From the NCBI GenBank assembly GCA_030373145.1, contig JAUCZK010000012.1, positions 1 through 64,000 on the forward strand: DNA of 64,000 nucleotides, given 5' to 3'. The notes beneath the pieces are model-generated. The model saw only the letters and a program-made list of their open reading frames with translations, was not told the DNA's origin and made no database searches. Both the position numbers and the translations under genes were made by a program. Position 1 is the first letter of the stretch, and every line of letters begins with the position of its first letter. This DNA comes from Cyanobium sp. CZS48M (GTDB taxonomy: Bacteria; Cyanobacteriota; Cyanobacteriia; PCC-6307; Cyanobiaceae). This document shows positions 36,781-48,933 of this stretch, piece by piece.

Positions 36781-36966
36781 TTAGGTGTCTGCGGGGACCA
36801 CCTCACTTGCCCGCCCCAGCTCCACCCTGTCTCCGGGCAGCAGCTGACGGCCGCGGCGCCTCTCCACCGCTCCGTTGACCCGCACCTCGCCGGCCTGCAC
36901 CCGCACCTTGGCTTCACCGCCGGTGGCCACCAGGCCCTGGTACTTGAGGAATTGATCAAGCCGCAA
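36781..36966 (-). CDS. Small S4-domain RNA-binding protein; TTG start inferred
   Basis: [50 protein letters not shown]. Confidence 0.75.
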   Translation of the reverse strand: MRLDQFLKYQGLVATGGEAKVRVQAGEVRVNGAVERRRGRQLLPGDRVELGRASEVVPADT

Positions 36967-37003
36967 GGGAAGAGGGCCGGATCGGCGCTGATAAGGTTCG
37001 CCG

Positions 37004-38743
37004 ATGCTCGCACCCCCACCGGCCGGCTTTCGCGGGCTGCTGCCGCTGCTGAAGCCCCACCGCCGCAGGCTGGTGGCCGGCGGCCTGTGCATGCTCGTCT
37101 TCGTGGCTTGCTGGCCCCTGCTGGCGGCCCTGGCCGGCCAGCTGATCCCCGCCATCGGCGCAGGCGATTTCCCACGGGTGCTGCGGGCGATCTCCCTGGC
37201 CCTGCTGGTGTTTCTGGTGCAGAAGCTGGCCCAGTTCGGTCAGGACACCCTGCTGGCCTCACCGGCGCTGCAGGTGAGTCAGGCGTTGCGCAGCCAGCTG
37301 TTCGCGCGGCTGCAGCGGCTGGAGTTCTCGGCCCTGGAGAAGCTCTCGGCCGGCGACCTCACCTACCGCCTCACCGAAGACGCCGACCGGGTCGGCGAGG
37401 TGATCTACAAAACGATCCAGGACACCACCCCCAGTCTGCTGCAGCTGGTGGTGGTGTTCGGCTACATGGTCTTCCTTGATTGGAAGCTATCCCTGGCCAC
37501 CCTGGTGCTGGCGCCGCTGGTGGCACTGATGGTCAGTGGCTTCGGTGCCCGGGTGATGGGCGCGGCCGAACGCAGCCAGAAGCAGGTGAGCGAGCTGGCG
37601 GGGCTGCTGGCTGAGGCCATCGGCGGGTTGCCCCTGGTGCGGGCCTTCGCCGCCGAGGACTGGCTGCAGCACCGCTTCGAGCAGGAGATCGATCTGCATC
37701 GCCGCGCCAAATACCGCACCCTGCGCCTGCTGGCCCTGCAGCATCCGGTGGTGGGCTTCATCGAGGCGGCCGGCATCCTCTCGGTGCTGTTGATCGGCGC
37801 GGCCCGCATCCAGGCCGGTGGCCTCGACAGCCAGGGCTTCAGCTCCTATGTGGCGGCGCTGCTGATGCTGATCGATCCGATCTCCCACCTCACCACCAAT
37901 TACAACGAGTTGCAGCAGGGGCAGGCCTCCTTGAACCGCCTGCGCGAGATCGAGCGCGAGCCGGTGGAGATCCCCGACAGCCCCACAGCCCAGCCCCTGG
38001 GAGCGGTGCGCGGGGAGCTGCGTCTGGAGCATGTCTGGTTTGGCTATGACGCCGACCAGCCGGTGCTGCGCGACCTCGATCTCTGCGCCCAGCCTGGCCA
38101 ACTGGTGGCCCTGGTGGGACCCTCGGGAGCGGGCAAGAGCACCCTGTTTTCGCTGTTGCTGCGCTTCAACACCGCCCAGAGCGGTCGGGTGCTGCTGGAT
38201 GGCCAGGATCTGGCGGGCCTGCGGGCCGCCGACCTGCGCCGGGCCGTGGCCCTGGTGCCCCAGCAGAGCCGGGTGTTCTCCGGCAGCGTGGCCGAGGCGA
38301 TCCGTTTCGGGCGGGCTGCCAGCGACGAGCAGGTGGCTGAGGCGGCGCGCCTGGCCAATGCGGCCGGTTTCATCGAGGCCTTACCTGAGGGGTACCACTC
38401 GCGCATCGAGGAGCGGGGCAGCAATTTCTCCGGCGGCCAGCTCCAGCGCATCGCCATTGCCCGGGCGGTGCTCGGTGATCCCGCCGTGCTGCTGCTGGAT
38501 GAGGCCACCAGCGCCCTCGATGCCGAAGCGGAAGAGGCGGTGCAGCAGGGCCTGAAGCAGGCCATGGCCGGCCGCACCGTGCTGGTGATCGCCCACCGCC
38601 TCTCCACGGTGCAGGGCGCCGACCAGATCCTGGTGCTCGAGGGTGGCGGCATCATCGAGCGCGGCAGCCATGATCAGCTGATGGCACGTCCCGGCCGCTA
38701 CCGCGAGCTGTGCGACCGTCAGCTGATCCGCGTAGCAGCCTGA
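37004..38743 (+). CDS. ABC transporter, fused permease/ATPase (MsbA-like)
   Basis: ABC transmembrane domain plus LVGPSGAGKSTLFSLLLRF, SNFSGGQLQRIAIARAVLGDPAVLLLDEATSALD. Confidence 0.92.
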   Translation: MLAPPPAGFRGLLPLLKPHRRRLVAGGLCMLVFVACWPLLAALAGQLIPAIGAGDFPRVLRAISLALLVFLVQKLAQFGQDTLLASPALQVSQALRSQLFARLQRLEFSALEKLSAGDLTYRLTEDADRVGEVIYKTIQDTTPSLLQLVVVFGYMVFLDWKLSLATLVLAPLVALMVSGFGARVMGAAERSQKQVSELAGLLAEAIGGLPLVRAFAAEDWLQHRFEQEIDLHRRAKYRTLRLLALQHPVVGFIEAAGILSVLLIGAARIQAGGLDSQGFSSYVAALLMLIDPISHLTTNYNELQQGQASLNRLREIEREPVEIPDSPTAQPLGAVRGELRLEHVWFGYDADQPVLRDLDLCAQPGQLVALVGPSGAGKSTLFSLLLRFNTAQSGRVLLDGQDLAGLRAADLRRAVALVPQQSRVFSGSVAEAIRFGRAASDEQVAEAARLANAAGFIEALPEGYHSRIEERGSNFSGGQLQRIAIARAVLGDPAVLLLDEATSALDAEAEEAVQQGLKQAMAGRTVLVIAHRLSTVQGADQILVLEGGGIIERGSHDQLMARPGRYRELCDRQLIRVAA

Positions 38744-38826
38744 GCTGCCACCGTTGAGACCACTCCTGAGGCCACTCCTGAGGCCACCCTCCAGGTTCCG
38801 CCGTTCCCTTCCACGCTCGAGCGACC

Positions 38827-39195
38827 ATGGCTGAAATGCCCCAGTGGGAGTACCGGGTGATCCACATCAATGTGGAGAACACCTCCCCGCCCCAACCGCC
38901 GGATCCCCAGGCCGCCAGCCAGAAGCTGCAGGGGATCCTCAGCCCGGAGTTCATTGCCCGGGAATTTCCCGAGTTCTACGGCGCCTCCCAGACCCCCCGC
39001 CACCCGGCCGAGCAACTGCAGTTCTTCATGAACCTGCTGGGCAAGGAGGGCTGGGAGATGGTGGAGGCGGCCCAGGTGGGTCCGCTGCTGATGTTCTTCT
39101 TCAAGCGCATTCGCCGTCCGGCCCCGGCCAAGCTGCCCCCGGCCGGCCCGTCGCTCGCCGCTCCAGCCGCCGAGGGCCCGCCGGGGGCGGCTTAA
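38827..39195 (+). CDS. Conserved hypothetical protein
   Basis: ORF MAEMPQWEYRVIHINVEN...LGKEGWEMVEAAQVGPLLMFFFKRI. Confidence 0.7.
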   Translation: MAEMPQWEYRVIHINVENTSPPQPPDPQAASQKLQGILSPEFIAREFPEFYGASQTPRHPAEQLQFFMNLLGKEGWEMVEAAQVGPLLMFFFKRIRRPAPAKLPPAGPSLAAPAAEGPPGAA

Positions 39196-39223
39196 CCTGC
39201 CCCCGACGACACAGTGGTGACCT

Positions 39224-39454
39224 TTGACGGCCTCTTCCAACCAGCCCCCCGTGCTCACCTTCGAGGGCAAGCGCTACGAACTCAATGCTCTCCCCGACGA
39301 CGTCAAGGAACTGGTGCGGGGCATGCAGGTGGCCGATGCCCAGTTGCGCCTCTACGAGGACACCCTCAAGGTGCTGGCGGTGGGCCGCCAGTCGATGGCC
39401 TTTCAACTGAACGAGCGGCTCAAGCAGATCCCCGCCCTGCCGGACGGGGTCTGA
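39224..39454 (+). CDS. Small conserved protein, DUF6447-like
   Basis: LTFEGKRYELNALPDDVKELVRGMQVADAQLRLYEDTLKVLAVGRQSMAFQLNERL. Confidence 0.75.
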   Translation: MTASSNQPPVLTFEGKRYELNALPDDVKELVRGMQVADAQLRLYEDTLKVLAVGRQSMAFQLNERLKQIPALPDGV

Positions 39455-39480
39455 GCGAACGGCTGATCAGGTGGTGTTGA

Positions 39481-40209
39481 TCAGGAGGCGGGGGTCTCCT
39501 GGGAAACCTGGGGCAGCGGCTCGAGGGCCTCGAAGCGGAAGGTCTGCACGCTGCTGCCACTGGGAGCTTCGGGATCCTCGCTGCTGATCGCCCGCTCGCT
39601 CAGCACCCAGGGGCCCACGCCCGCCAGGGGCACGAAGGTGTCGGTGAAGGTGCTTTTGCCGCCGCGCGCCTCTCCCGTGGCCGGATCGCTGTACTGGCTG
39701 CTGTAGGTGTGGCTGAGGTAGCCGGCGCCGGTGTCGGTGGTGCTGCCGGTGAAGATCGTCACCACAGTGCCGTGGATCTGGCGGTGCACCATGGTCACCA
39801 CCGAATCCTTGATGCGGTAGCGATCTCCGGCGTTCTTGCCGCCCACGATCACCTCGAGGCCCACGGGGTCGCTGTCGCCGGCGCTGAAGGTGTTGGCGCC
39901 ATGGGTCTGCTCGAAGCTGCGGCGCACCCGGTGGATGCACACTTCCCAGAGCTGGGAGCCGATCGCCTTGGTGATCTCCTCGTCCTCGATGCCCTCCACG
40001 CTGGCCTTGAGATCGGCGCCCACCTGGAACCGGCCCTCCGCCCGCTGCCCTCCCTGCTCCCAGACGCAGCGGCCCTGGTACCCACCGAAGCCCGGCTCCC
40101 AGGTGTAACGGTTCTCGTAGGCGGCACGGAACAGCTCGCGGATGTCGCTGCCCGGAGTGATCGAGGCGCTGGTGCTGGCGCTGATGGGGGGGGTGGCGGT
40201 ACCGGTCAA
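39481..40209 (-). CDS. DUF3386 domain protein
   Basis: IRELFRAAYENRYTWEPGFGGYQGRCVWEQ...GSQLWEVCIHRVRRSFEQTHGANTF. Confidence 0.8.
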   Translation of the reverse strand: MTGTATPPISASTSASITPGSDIRELFRAAYENRYTWEPGFGGYQGRCVWEQGGQRAEGRFQVGADLKASVEGIEDEEITKAIGSQLWEVCIHRVRRSFEQTHGANTFSAGDSDPVGLEVIVGGKNAGDRYRIKDSVVTMVHRQIHGTVVTIFTGSTTDTGAGYLSHTYSSQYSDPATGEARGGKSTFTDTFVPLAGVGPWVLSERAISSEDPEAPSGSSVQTFRFEALEPLPQVSQETPAS

Positions 40210-40236
40210 GGATCCAGGGGCAAAGGGCCCCCAACC

Positions 40237-43557
<3,321 letters not shown>

Positions 43558-43673
43558 GGGCGGCGCTTGAACTGCCAAACGACGCCAGCCTCTCACGGCC
43601 CCATCACTGATTTGGTCGGTGGGGCTCTGTGTCCTCGCTAACGTGAGGATCTTGTGATCAGTGACGTGGCTCC

Positions 43674-44309
43674 ATGAGCGAACTCCAGCGCCTGAAGGGG
43701 CTCCTCCCTCCGGAGATGCAGAGCTGGGTGTTCGTGGAAGCGGCAGCCTCCGCCGATCCCCCGCTGATCACGATCGAAGAGATCGGCCGCGATGAGGTGG
43801 AGGTGCAGGTGGACCTGCTCAAGTGGGAGCCCTTCGCCCTCGACCACCGCAACCTGCTCTTCTGGCATGAGGTGGGGCGCATCCAGAACGATGCCGTTCC
43901 CCGCGATGGCTGGGAGATGGCGGCCCTGGCCATCGGCCTCGGCGGCGCCATCGGTGAGCTCTGGGTGCAGGACGGACTGCTGCTGATGATGGCCCTGGGG
44001 CTCTCCGGCTTCGCCGGCTACCGCCTCTACCTCAAGAACAACAGCGAGAAGCGCCTGCAGGACGCCATCGCCGCTGACGAGCGGTCCATTTCCCTGGCCT
44101 GCCGCTTCGGCTACACCCTCCCCAACGCCTACAAGAGCCTGGGGGGTGCCCTCAAGGAACTGCTGGAGCAGACCCGCAAGAAGCGTCGCCGCTCCTTCTA
44201 CGAGGACCGGCTGGAGGCTCTGCGCAAGAGTGCGGGTCGTGCCAGAGCAGAAATGGCACAGCAACAGGGAAGCCGCGAGTCCGTGACCAGTGAGAATGTC
44301 TATGGCTGA
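43674..44309 (+). CDS. DUF3318 domain protein
   Basis: [22 protein letters not shown]...[13 protein letters not shown]; two TM segments; Lys/Arg-rich tail. Confidence 0.82.
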   Translation: MSELQRLKGLLPPEMQSWVFVEAAASADPPLITIEEIGRDEVEVQVDLLKWEPFALDHRNLLFWHEVGRIQNDAVPRDGWEMAALAIGLGGAIGELWVQDGLLLMMALGLSGFAGYRLYLKNNSEKRLQDAIAADERSISLACRFGYTLPNAYKSLGGALKELLEQTRKKRRRSFYEDRLEALRKSAGRARAEMAQQQGSRESVTSENVYG

Positions 44310-44709
44310 GTCAGCCCCCAGCCCTGCCCTTGTGGCTTCTGCTGACAGCCGGGCCCTGGCCCTGCTGGCCGCCGAGGCCTGTGACGACCGCAAGGCCGTG
44401 GAGATCTGTCTGATCCGCGTTGAGGAGGTGTCCTCCATCGCCGACTGGTTCGTGATCTGCTCCGGCCTCTCCGACGTGCAGGTGCGGGCCATTGCCCGCT
44501 CCGTTGAAGACCGGCTGGAACTGGAGGCCGATCGCCTGCCCCTGCGCAAGGAGGGCCAGAGCGAAGGCCGTTGGGTGCTGCTCGACTACGGCGAGCTGAT
44601 CGTGCATGTGCTCACCCCGGCGGAGCGCCGCTACTACGACCTGGAGTCCTTCTGGGGACACGGTGAGCACGAGCCATTCCTAAGCTCTCAGGAGCCACAG
44701 CTCCAATGA
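44290..44709 (+). CDS. rsfS: Ribosome silencing factor
   Basis: DDRKAVEICLIRVEEVSSIADWFVICSGLSDVQVRAIARSVEDRL, WVLLDYGELIVHVLTPAERRYYDLESFW. Confidence 0.92.
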   Translation: MRMSMAESAPSPALVASADSRALALLAAEACDDRKAVEICLIRVEEVSSIADWFVICSGLSDVQVRAIARSVEDRLELEADRLPLRKEGQSEGRWVLLDYGELIVHVLTPAERRYYDLESFWGHGEHEPFLSSQEPQLQ

Positions 44710-44765
44710 GTTGATCCCCCGGGGACAGCTCGGCACCAACCCAGCCAATTCCCGGGGACGTCCCT

Positions 44766-45278
44766 GTGACTGCCATGGATCAGGCCTGCTCGGAGAGTCC
44801 CTGCCCGGTGCCGCCGGAGCAATGTCCCCTTGAGGAATACCGCCAGCTGTGCTCCTCCTGGTTCTTCGCCTGGCCGTCCCTCACCTCCGCGGGCCTGCGC
44901 AGGCCGCTGTTGATCAGCTGGGTTCTGGCCCTGCCGTTCACCGTCTTGATCAGCACAGGCAGCTGGCCCCTGCGCCACGACCCCCTGCGCCTGGTGGCCT
45001 CCGCCGCGGTGGCGGCGGTGCTGCCGTCACTGCTGTTGCTGACGCGTCAGTGGCTGGGCTGGTCCTACGTCAACCGCCGCTTGATTTCCGAGCGGGTGGA
45101 GTACGAAGAATCCGGCTGGTACGACGGCCAGGTGTGGGAGAAACCCCTGGCCTGGCGCCAGCAGGATCTGCTGGTGGCCCGCCACCAGGTGCGGCCCGTG
45201 CTGGTGCGGCTGCGGCAGGCCCTCAGCGTTGCTCTGGCGTTGCTCCTGGGCGGTGCTGGCCTCTGCCAGGCTCTGTGA
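44766..45278 (+). CDS. CGLD27 family protein
   Basis: CPVPPEQCPLEEYRQLCSSWFFAWP...RLISERVEYEESGWYDGQVWEKPLAWRQQDLLVARHQVRPV. Confidence 0.85.
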   Translation: MTAMDQACSESPCPVPPEQCPLEEYRQLCSSWFFAWPSLTSAGLRRPLLISWVLALPFTVLISTGSWPLRHDPLRLVASAAVAAVLPSLLLLTRQWLGWSYVNRRLISERVEYEESGWYDGQVWEKPLAWRQQDLLVARHQVRPVLVRLRQALSVALALLLGGAGLCQAL

Positions 45279-45309
45279 ACGCTCCATCCGCGGCCCCCTT
45301 CCATCCCCG

Positions 45310-46293
45310 ATGACCCTGTCCTCCAGCTTCGGCAGTCCCCAGCGCCCCGGGGTTCCTCCCCTGGAGGTGCGCCTGCTGCGCAACGGCATCGCGGAGTCGC
45401 TCCATCGCGTCCATGCGGTGGTCTGCGACAAGCGCGGCCGGGTGCTGATGCGCGCCGGTGACCCCCAGCAGCTCAGCTTCGTGCGCTCGGCGCTGAAACC
45501 TTTCCAGGCCATGCTCTTCGTCAGCAGTGGCGCCGCCGATCAGACGGGCAGCGGCGACCGCGGACTGGCGATCGCCTGTGCCTCCCATGCCGGCACCGCC
45601 GCCCATGCGCGCGAGGCCTTCAAGCTGCTCTGGAGCGCCGACATTGAGGCCGAACAGCTGCAGTGCCCCACTCCGGTGGGGGCCGACAGCCCGCTGCAAC
45701 ACAACTGCTCCGGCAAGCACGCGGCTTTCCTCACCACCTGCCGGCGCCTGCACTGGCCGCTGGAGAGCTATCTGCACGTGGACCATCCCCTGCAGCAGCA
45801 GATGCTGCGCCGGGTGGGCGAGCTGCTGGGGCTGCCGGGGGCTGAGCTGGTCACCGCCCGCGACGACTGCGGCGCCCCCACCCTGCAACTGCCCCTGGCC
45901 CAGATGGCCCTGCTCTTCGCCCACCTCGGCTCCTCGGAGCATGCGGATCTGGAGCGGCTCAGCCGGGCGATGCTGGCCCACCCGGAGCTGGTGGCCGGCG
46001 AAGGTCGCTTCGACACCGAGCTGATGGCCCGGGGGCACGGCATGGTGATCAGCAAGGGCGGTGCCGAGGGCATCCAGTGCCTCAGCCGCGTGGGCGAGGG
46101 CCTGGGTCTGGCGATCAAGGTGGAGGACGGCGCCAGCCGTGCCAAGCACGCCGTGGCTCTGCACCTGCTCGAGCAGCTCGACTGGCTGACGCCGATCACC
46201 CTCGAAGACCTCAAGCGCCAGTTCCTGGTGCCCGGCGAGGGCCTGGAGCTGGCGGTGAGCGGTGAGCTGCGCTTCGACGCCGCCACCCCCTGA
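45310..46293 (+). CDS. L-asparaginase II-type protein
   Basis: VRSALKPFQAMLFV, IACASHAGTAAHA, HNCSGKHAAFLTTCR, DDCGAPTLQLPLAQMA. Confidence 0.88.
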   Translation: MTLSSSFGSPQRPGVPPLEVRLLRNGIAESLHRVHAVVCDKRGRVLMRAGDPQQLSFVRSALKPFQAMLFVSSGAADQTGSGDRGLAIACASHAGTAAHAREAFKLLWSADIEAEQLQCPTPVGADSPLQHNCSGKHAAFLTTCRRLHWPLESYLHVDHPLQQQMLRRVGELLGLPGAELVTARDDCGAPTLQLPLAQMALLFAHLGSSEHADLERLSRAMLAHPELVAGEGRFDTELMARGHGMVISKGGAEGIQCLSRVGEGLGLAIKVEDGASRAKHAVALHLLEQLDWLTPITLEDLKRQFLVPGEGLELAVSGELRFDAATP

Positions 46294-46344
46294 GGGCCGG
46301 GGTTTGCTGGCGGGCACCTCGGGCTGGTACTCTCCTTCTGGCGC

Positions 46345-46421
<77 letters not shown>

Positions 46422-46429
46422 CATCACGA

Positions 46430-46461
46430 AGCCCGGTCATCCCCAGATGGCCGGGCTTTTT
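46430..46461 (+). terminator. Rho-independent terminator after the tRNA
   Basis: AGCCCGGTCAT-CCCCAG-ATGGCCGGGCT hairpin followed by TTTTT. Confidence 0.85.
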
Positions 46462-46563
46462 GATGGCTGCACTGCCCATCCCCTCTGCTGAGCTCAAGGT
46501 TCAGCCTCCCCCTGAAGCCCTGGCCTTAGCGTCGTCCTCTGCTGCCGGCTGGGAAGCCCACGG

Positions 46564-48243
46564 ATGTCCTCTGGCCTCGCCGCGTCCCCCCGCTTCGATC
46601 CCTCCCTCACCTACGACGCGGTGGTGGTGGGCTCAGGGGCCACGGGCGGGGTGGCGGCGATGGTGCTGGCGGAGGCGGGCCTGCGGGTGCTGGTGCTAGA
46701 GGCGGGTCCTGACCTGAGCCCGGCGCAGGCCTTCGGCCGGGAGCCAGGCAACAGCCTGCGGCGCCTGGCCAACCTCAGCAGTGGTCACCAGAGGCTGCAG
46801 AGCCAGCATCCGGGCTACTGGAAGGCCAACCCCGATCTCTACGTCGATGAGATCGAGAACCCCTACAGCACTCCCCAGCAGCGGCCCTTCCTCTGGAGCC
46901 GCGGCCGCCAGGTGGGTGGCAGGAGCCTCACCTGGGGCGGCATCACCCTTCGCCTCTCCGACTACGAGTTCAAGGCGGCCGAGCGGGATGGCCATGGTCT
47001 GCTCTGGCCGATCGCCGGCGAGGATCTGGCCCCCTACTACGACCGATTGGAGCGGCTGCTGGGGGTGCATGGCCAGCGCGATGGCCTGCCCCAGCTGCCG
47101 GATGGCCAATACCTGCCCCCTCTGCCGTTCACCCCCGCCGAGGAGCACCTGGGCGGCGCGGTCGCCCGGGAGCTGGGGCTGCCCCTGATCCACTCCCGCG
47201 GCTTCCGGCTGCAGCGGCGCACGGCCACCAGCCCCTGGCCCCGCTCCTGCTCCCAGGGCGGTGCCCTCGCCCGCGCCCTGGCCAGCGGCAAGGTCTGCCT
47301 GCGCAGCGATGCGGTGGTCAGCCATGTGGAGACCGGCGCCGGCGGCCTCGCCGAAGCTGTTGTCTTCCTCGATCGCCTCAGCGGCGTGCGCCAGCGCGCC
47401 CGCGCCCGGCTGGTGGTGCTCTGCGCCTCCACGCTGGAGAGCGTGCGCATCCTGCTGCACTCCGGTGAAGCGCATCAGAGCGGGGGCCTGGCCGACGGCT
47501 GCGGCTGCCTGGGGCGCTACCTGATGGATCACATCTCCAGCAGCCGTTTCTTCGCGCTGCCCGATCAGCCGCCGCCGGCTGAGGCGGCGGAGCTCTCCGG
47601 GGCTGGCAGCGCCTTCATTCCCAACACGGTGAACCTGGAGGGCGGCGCTGATCTGCCCTTTCTGCGGGGCTACGGCCTCTGGATGGGGGTGCAGCGCTTT
47701 GACCCACCGGGGCCGCTCAAGCGCCACCCCAGCGAGGCGGTGGGCTTTCTGATCGGCCACGGTGAGGTGCTGCCGCGGGCCGACAACCAGCTCACGCTCA
47801 GCTCCTCGCTCCGAGATGCATGGGGGCTGCCGGCCGCCCACATCGACTGCCACTGGGGGGAGAACGAGCTGCGCATGGTGGCCCACATGCAGGAGCGCAT
47901 GGGGCAGGTGGTGGCCGCCGGCGGCGGCGAGATCCGCCCCCTCCAGGATCTGTTCGTCTTCCCCATGGCTGAACCCCTGATCTGCCGAGGCCTGGCCCTC
48001 GCCCCCACAGCGCCCCCCCCCGGCTACTACATCCACGAGCTGGGTGGTGCGCGCATGGCCTCACGCCCCCAGGACGGCGTGCTCGATCCCTGGAATCGCC
48101 ACTGGCAGGCGCCCAATCTGCTGGTCACCGATGGGTCCTGCTGGCCCAGTGCCGGCTGGCAGAGCCCGACCCTGACCGAAATGGCGATCACCTGGCGGGC
48201 CTGTGAGCGGGCGGCGGCGGATCTGCGCCGCTCGGATGTGTGA
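46564..48243 (+). CDS. GMC family oxidoreductase
   Basis: DAVVVGSGATGGVAAMVLAEAGLRVLVLEAGPDL; GGRSLTWGGITLR; DGSCWPSAGWQSPTLTEMAI. Confidence 0.9.
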   Translation: MSSGLAASPRFDPSLTYDAVVVGSGATGGVAAMVLAEAGLRVLVLEAGPDLSPAQAFGREPGNSLRRLANLSSGHQRLQSQHPGYWKANPDLYVDEIENPYSTPQQRPFLWSRGRQVGGRSLTWGGITLRLSDYEFKAAERDGHGLLWPIAGEDLAPYYDRLERLLGVHGQRDGLPQLPDGQYLPPLPFTPAEEHLGGAVARELGLPLIHSRGFRLQRRTATSPWPRSCSQGGALARALASGKVCLRSDAVVSHVETGAGGLAEAVVFLDRLSGVRQRARARLVVLCASTLESVRILLHSGEAHQSGGLADGCGCLGRYLMDHISSSRFFALPDQPPPAEAAELSGAGSAFIPNTVNLEGGADLPFLRGYGLWMGVQRFDPPGPLKRHPSEAVGFLIGHGEVLPRADNQLTLSSSLRDAWGLPAAHIDCHWGENELRMVAHMQERMGQVVAAGGGEIRPLQDLFVFPMAEPLICRGLALAPTAPPPGYYIHELGGARMASRPQDGVLDPWNRHWQAPNLLVTDGSCWPSAGWQSPTLTEMAITWRACERAAADLRRSDV

Positions 48244-48357
48244 GCGGCTGAACACCAGCGGTGGCAACTGGTGTCGATGACCACAACCCGGCTGGATCCC
48301 AGGCCGCACAATTTGTGGGCGACCTTTCAACGGGTCGGGCAAGGGAGATACGGCGGG

Positions 48358-48380
48358 AGCGGCAGCTTCCGCTTTTTTTT
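48358..48380 (+). terminator. Rho-independent terminator after the GMC oxidoreductase
   Basis: AGCGG-CAGCTT-CCGCT followed by a T-run. Confidence 0.7.
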
Positions 48381-48383
48381 GCC

Positions 48384-48623
48384 CTAGTTGGAGCCGGCCT
48401 TCATGAACAGGCCATCGAGGTAGTGCTGGGTCACGCAGCGGTCGCTGCAGCCGTTCTGGAAGAGGAAGCCGGCCAGGGCGGAGGTGATCAGGCGGTACTG
48501 ATCCCAGTGGGGGTGGCTGCGCATGAACTCGTGCATGCCGTTGAAGAGGTCTTCGGGGATCTCCGCTTCCAGGCTGATGTCAGCGCTGCCCCGGGGTTCT
48601 TGGCCGTCGTGACGCATGGGCAT
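48384..48623 (-). CDS. DUF2811 domain protein
   Basis: AEIPEDLFNGMHEFMRSHPHWDQYRLITSALAGFLFQNG...QHYLDGLF. Confidence 0.85.
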   Translation of the reverse strand: MPMRHDGQEPRGSADISLEAEIPEDLFNGMHEFMRSHPHWDQYRLITSALAGFLFQNGCSDRCVTQHYLDGLFMKAGSN

Positions 48624-48756
48624 GGATCCTCTGAATTGACCCCAGGAAGCCACGGCGAGGGGGGTGGCGTCAAAGCGGCCTGGTGGCGGCGAATTCACCT
48701 GGCCCAAGGCTGAGACAGCCAGACCTTGAGCGCCCTGGACCCCCAGGAAGGAGACC

Positions 48757-48913
48757 TGGGGAGGTGGAGCAAAGGGCTGGCAGCGGACTGTCAAGTTGTG
48801 GGCCTGGGGAAGGGCGGAATCCCCAGGTCCAACGCCGTGGCGGCCCTTTCGAGCCTTCAACCTGTGGAAAAACCCCTCCTGTCCTGGGGAAAACCCCGTT
48901 GATCTGGGGAAAT
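48757..48913. repeat. Intergenic cluster of CTGGGGA/CTGTGGAAAA units (DnaA-box-like)
   Basis: TGGGGAGGT 48757, TGGGGAAGG 48805, TGTGGAAAA 48863, TGGGGAAAA 48885, TGGGGAAAT 48905, read directly from the sequence. Confidence 0.6.
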
Positions 48914-48933
48914 CGTTGATCCATCAGCAGGGC

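Noticed and set aside
46564-48243. GMC oxidoreductase downstream of a tRNA as a tRNA-targeted genomic island
   Set aside because: No integrase, no repeated tRNA 3' end, and no composition shift seen; simple adjacency is more likely.
48670-48924. 84-aa ORF with repeated FPQINGVFPRTGGVFPQVEG
   Set aside because: The peptide repeat is a by-product of the intergenic CTGGGGA/CTGTGGAAAA DNA repeats; no start context or homology evident.
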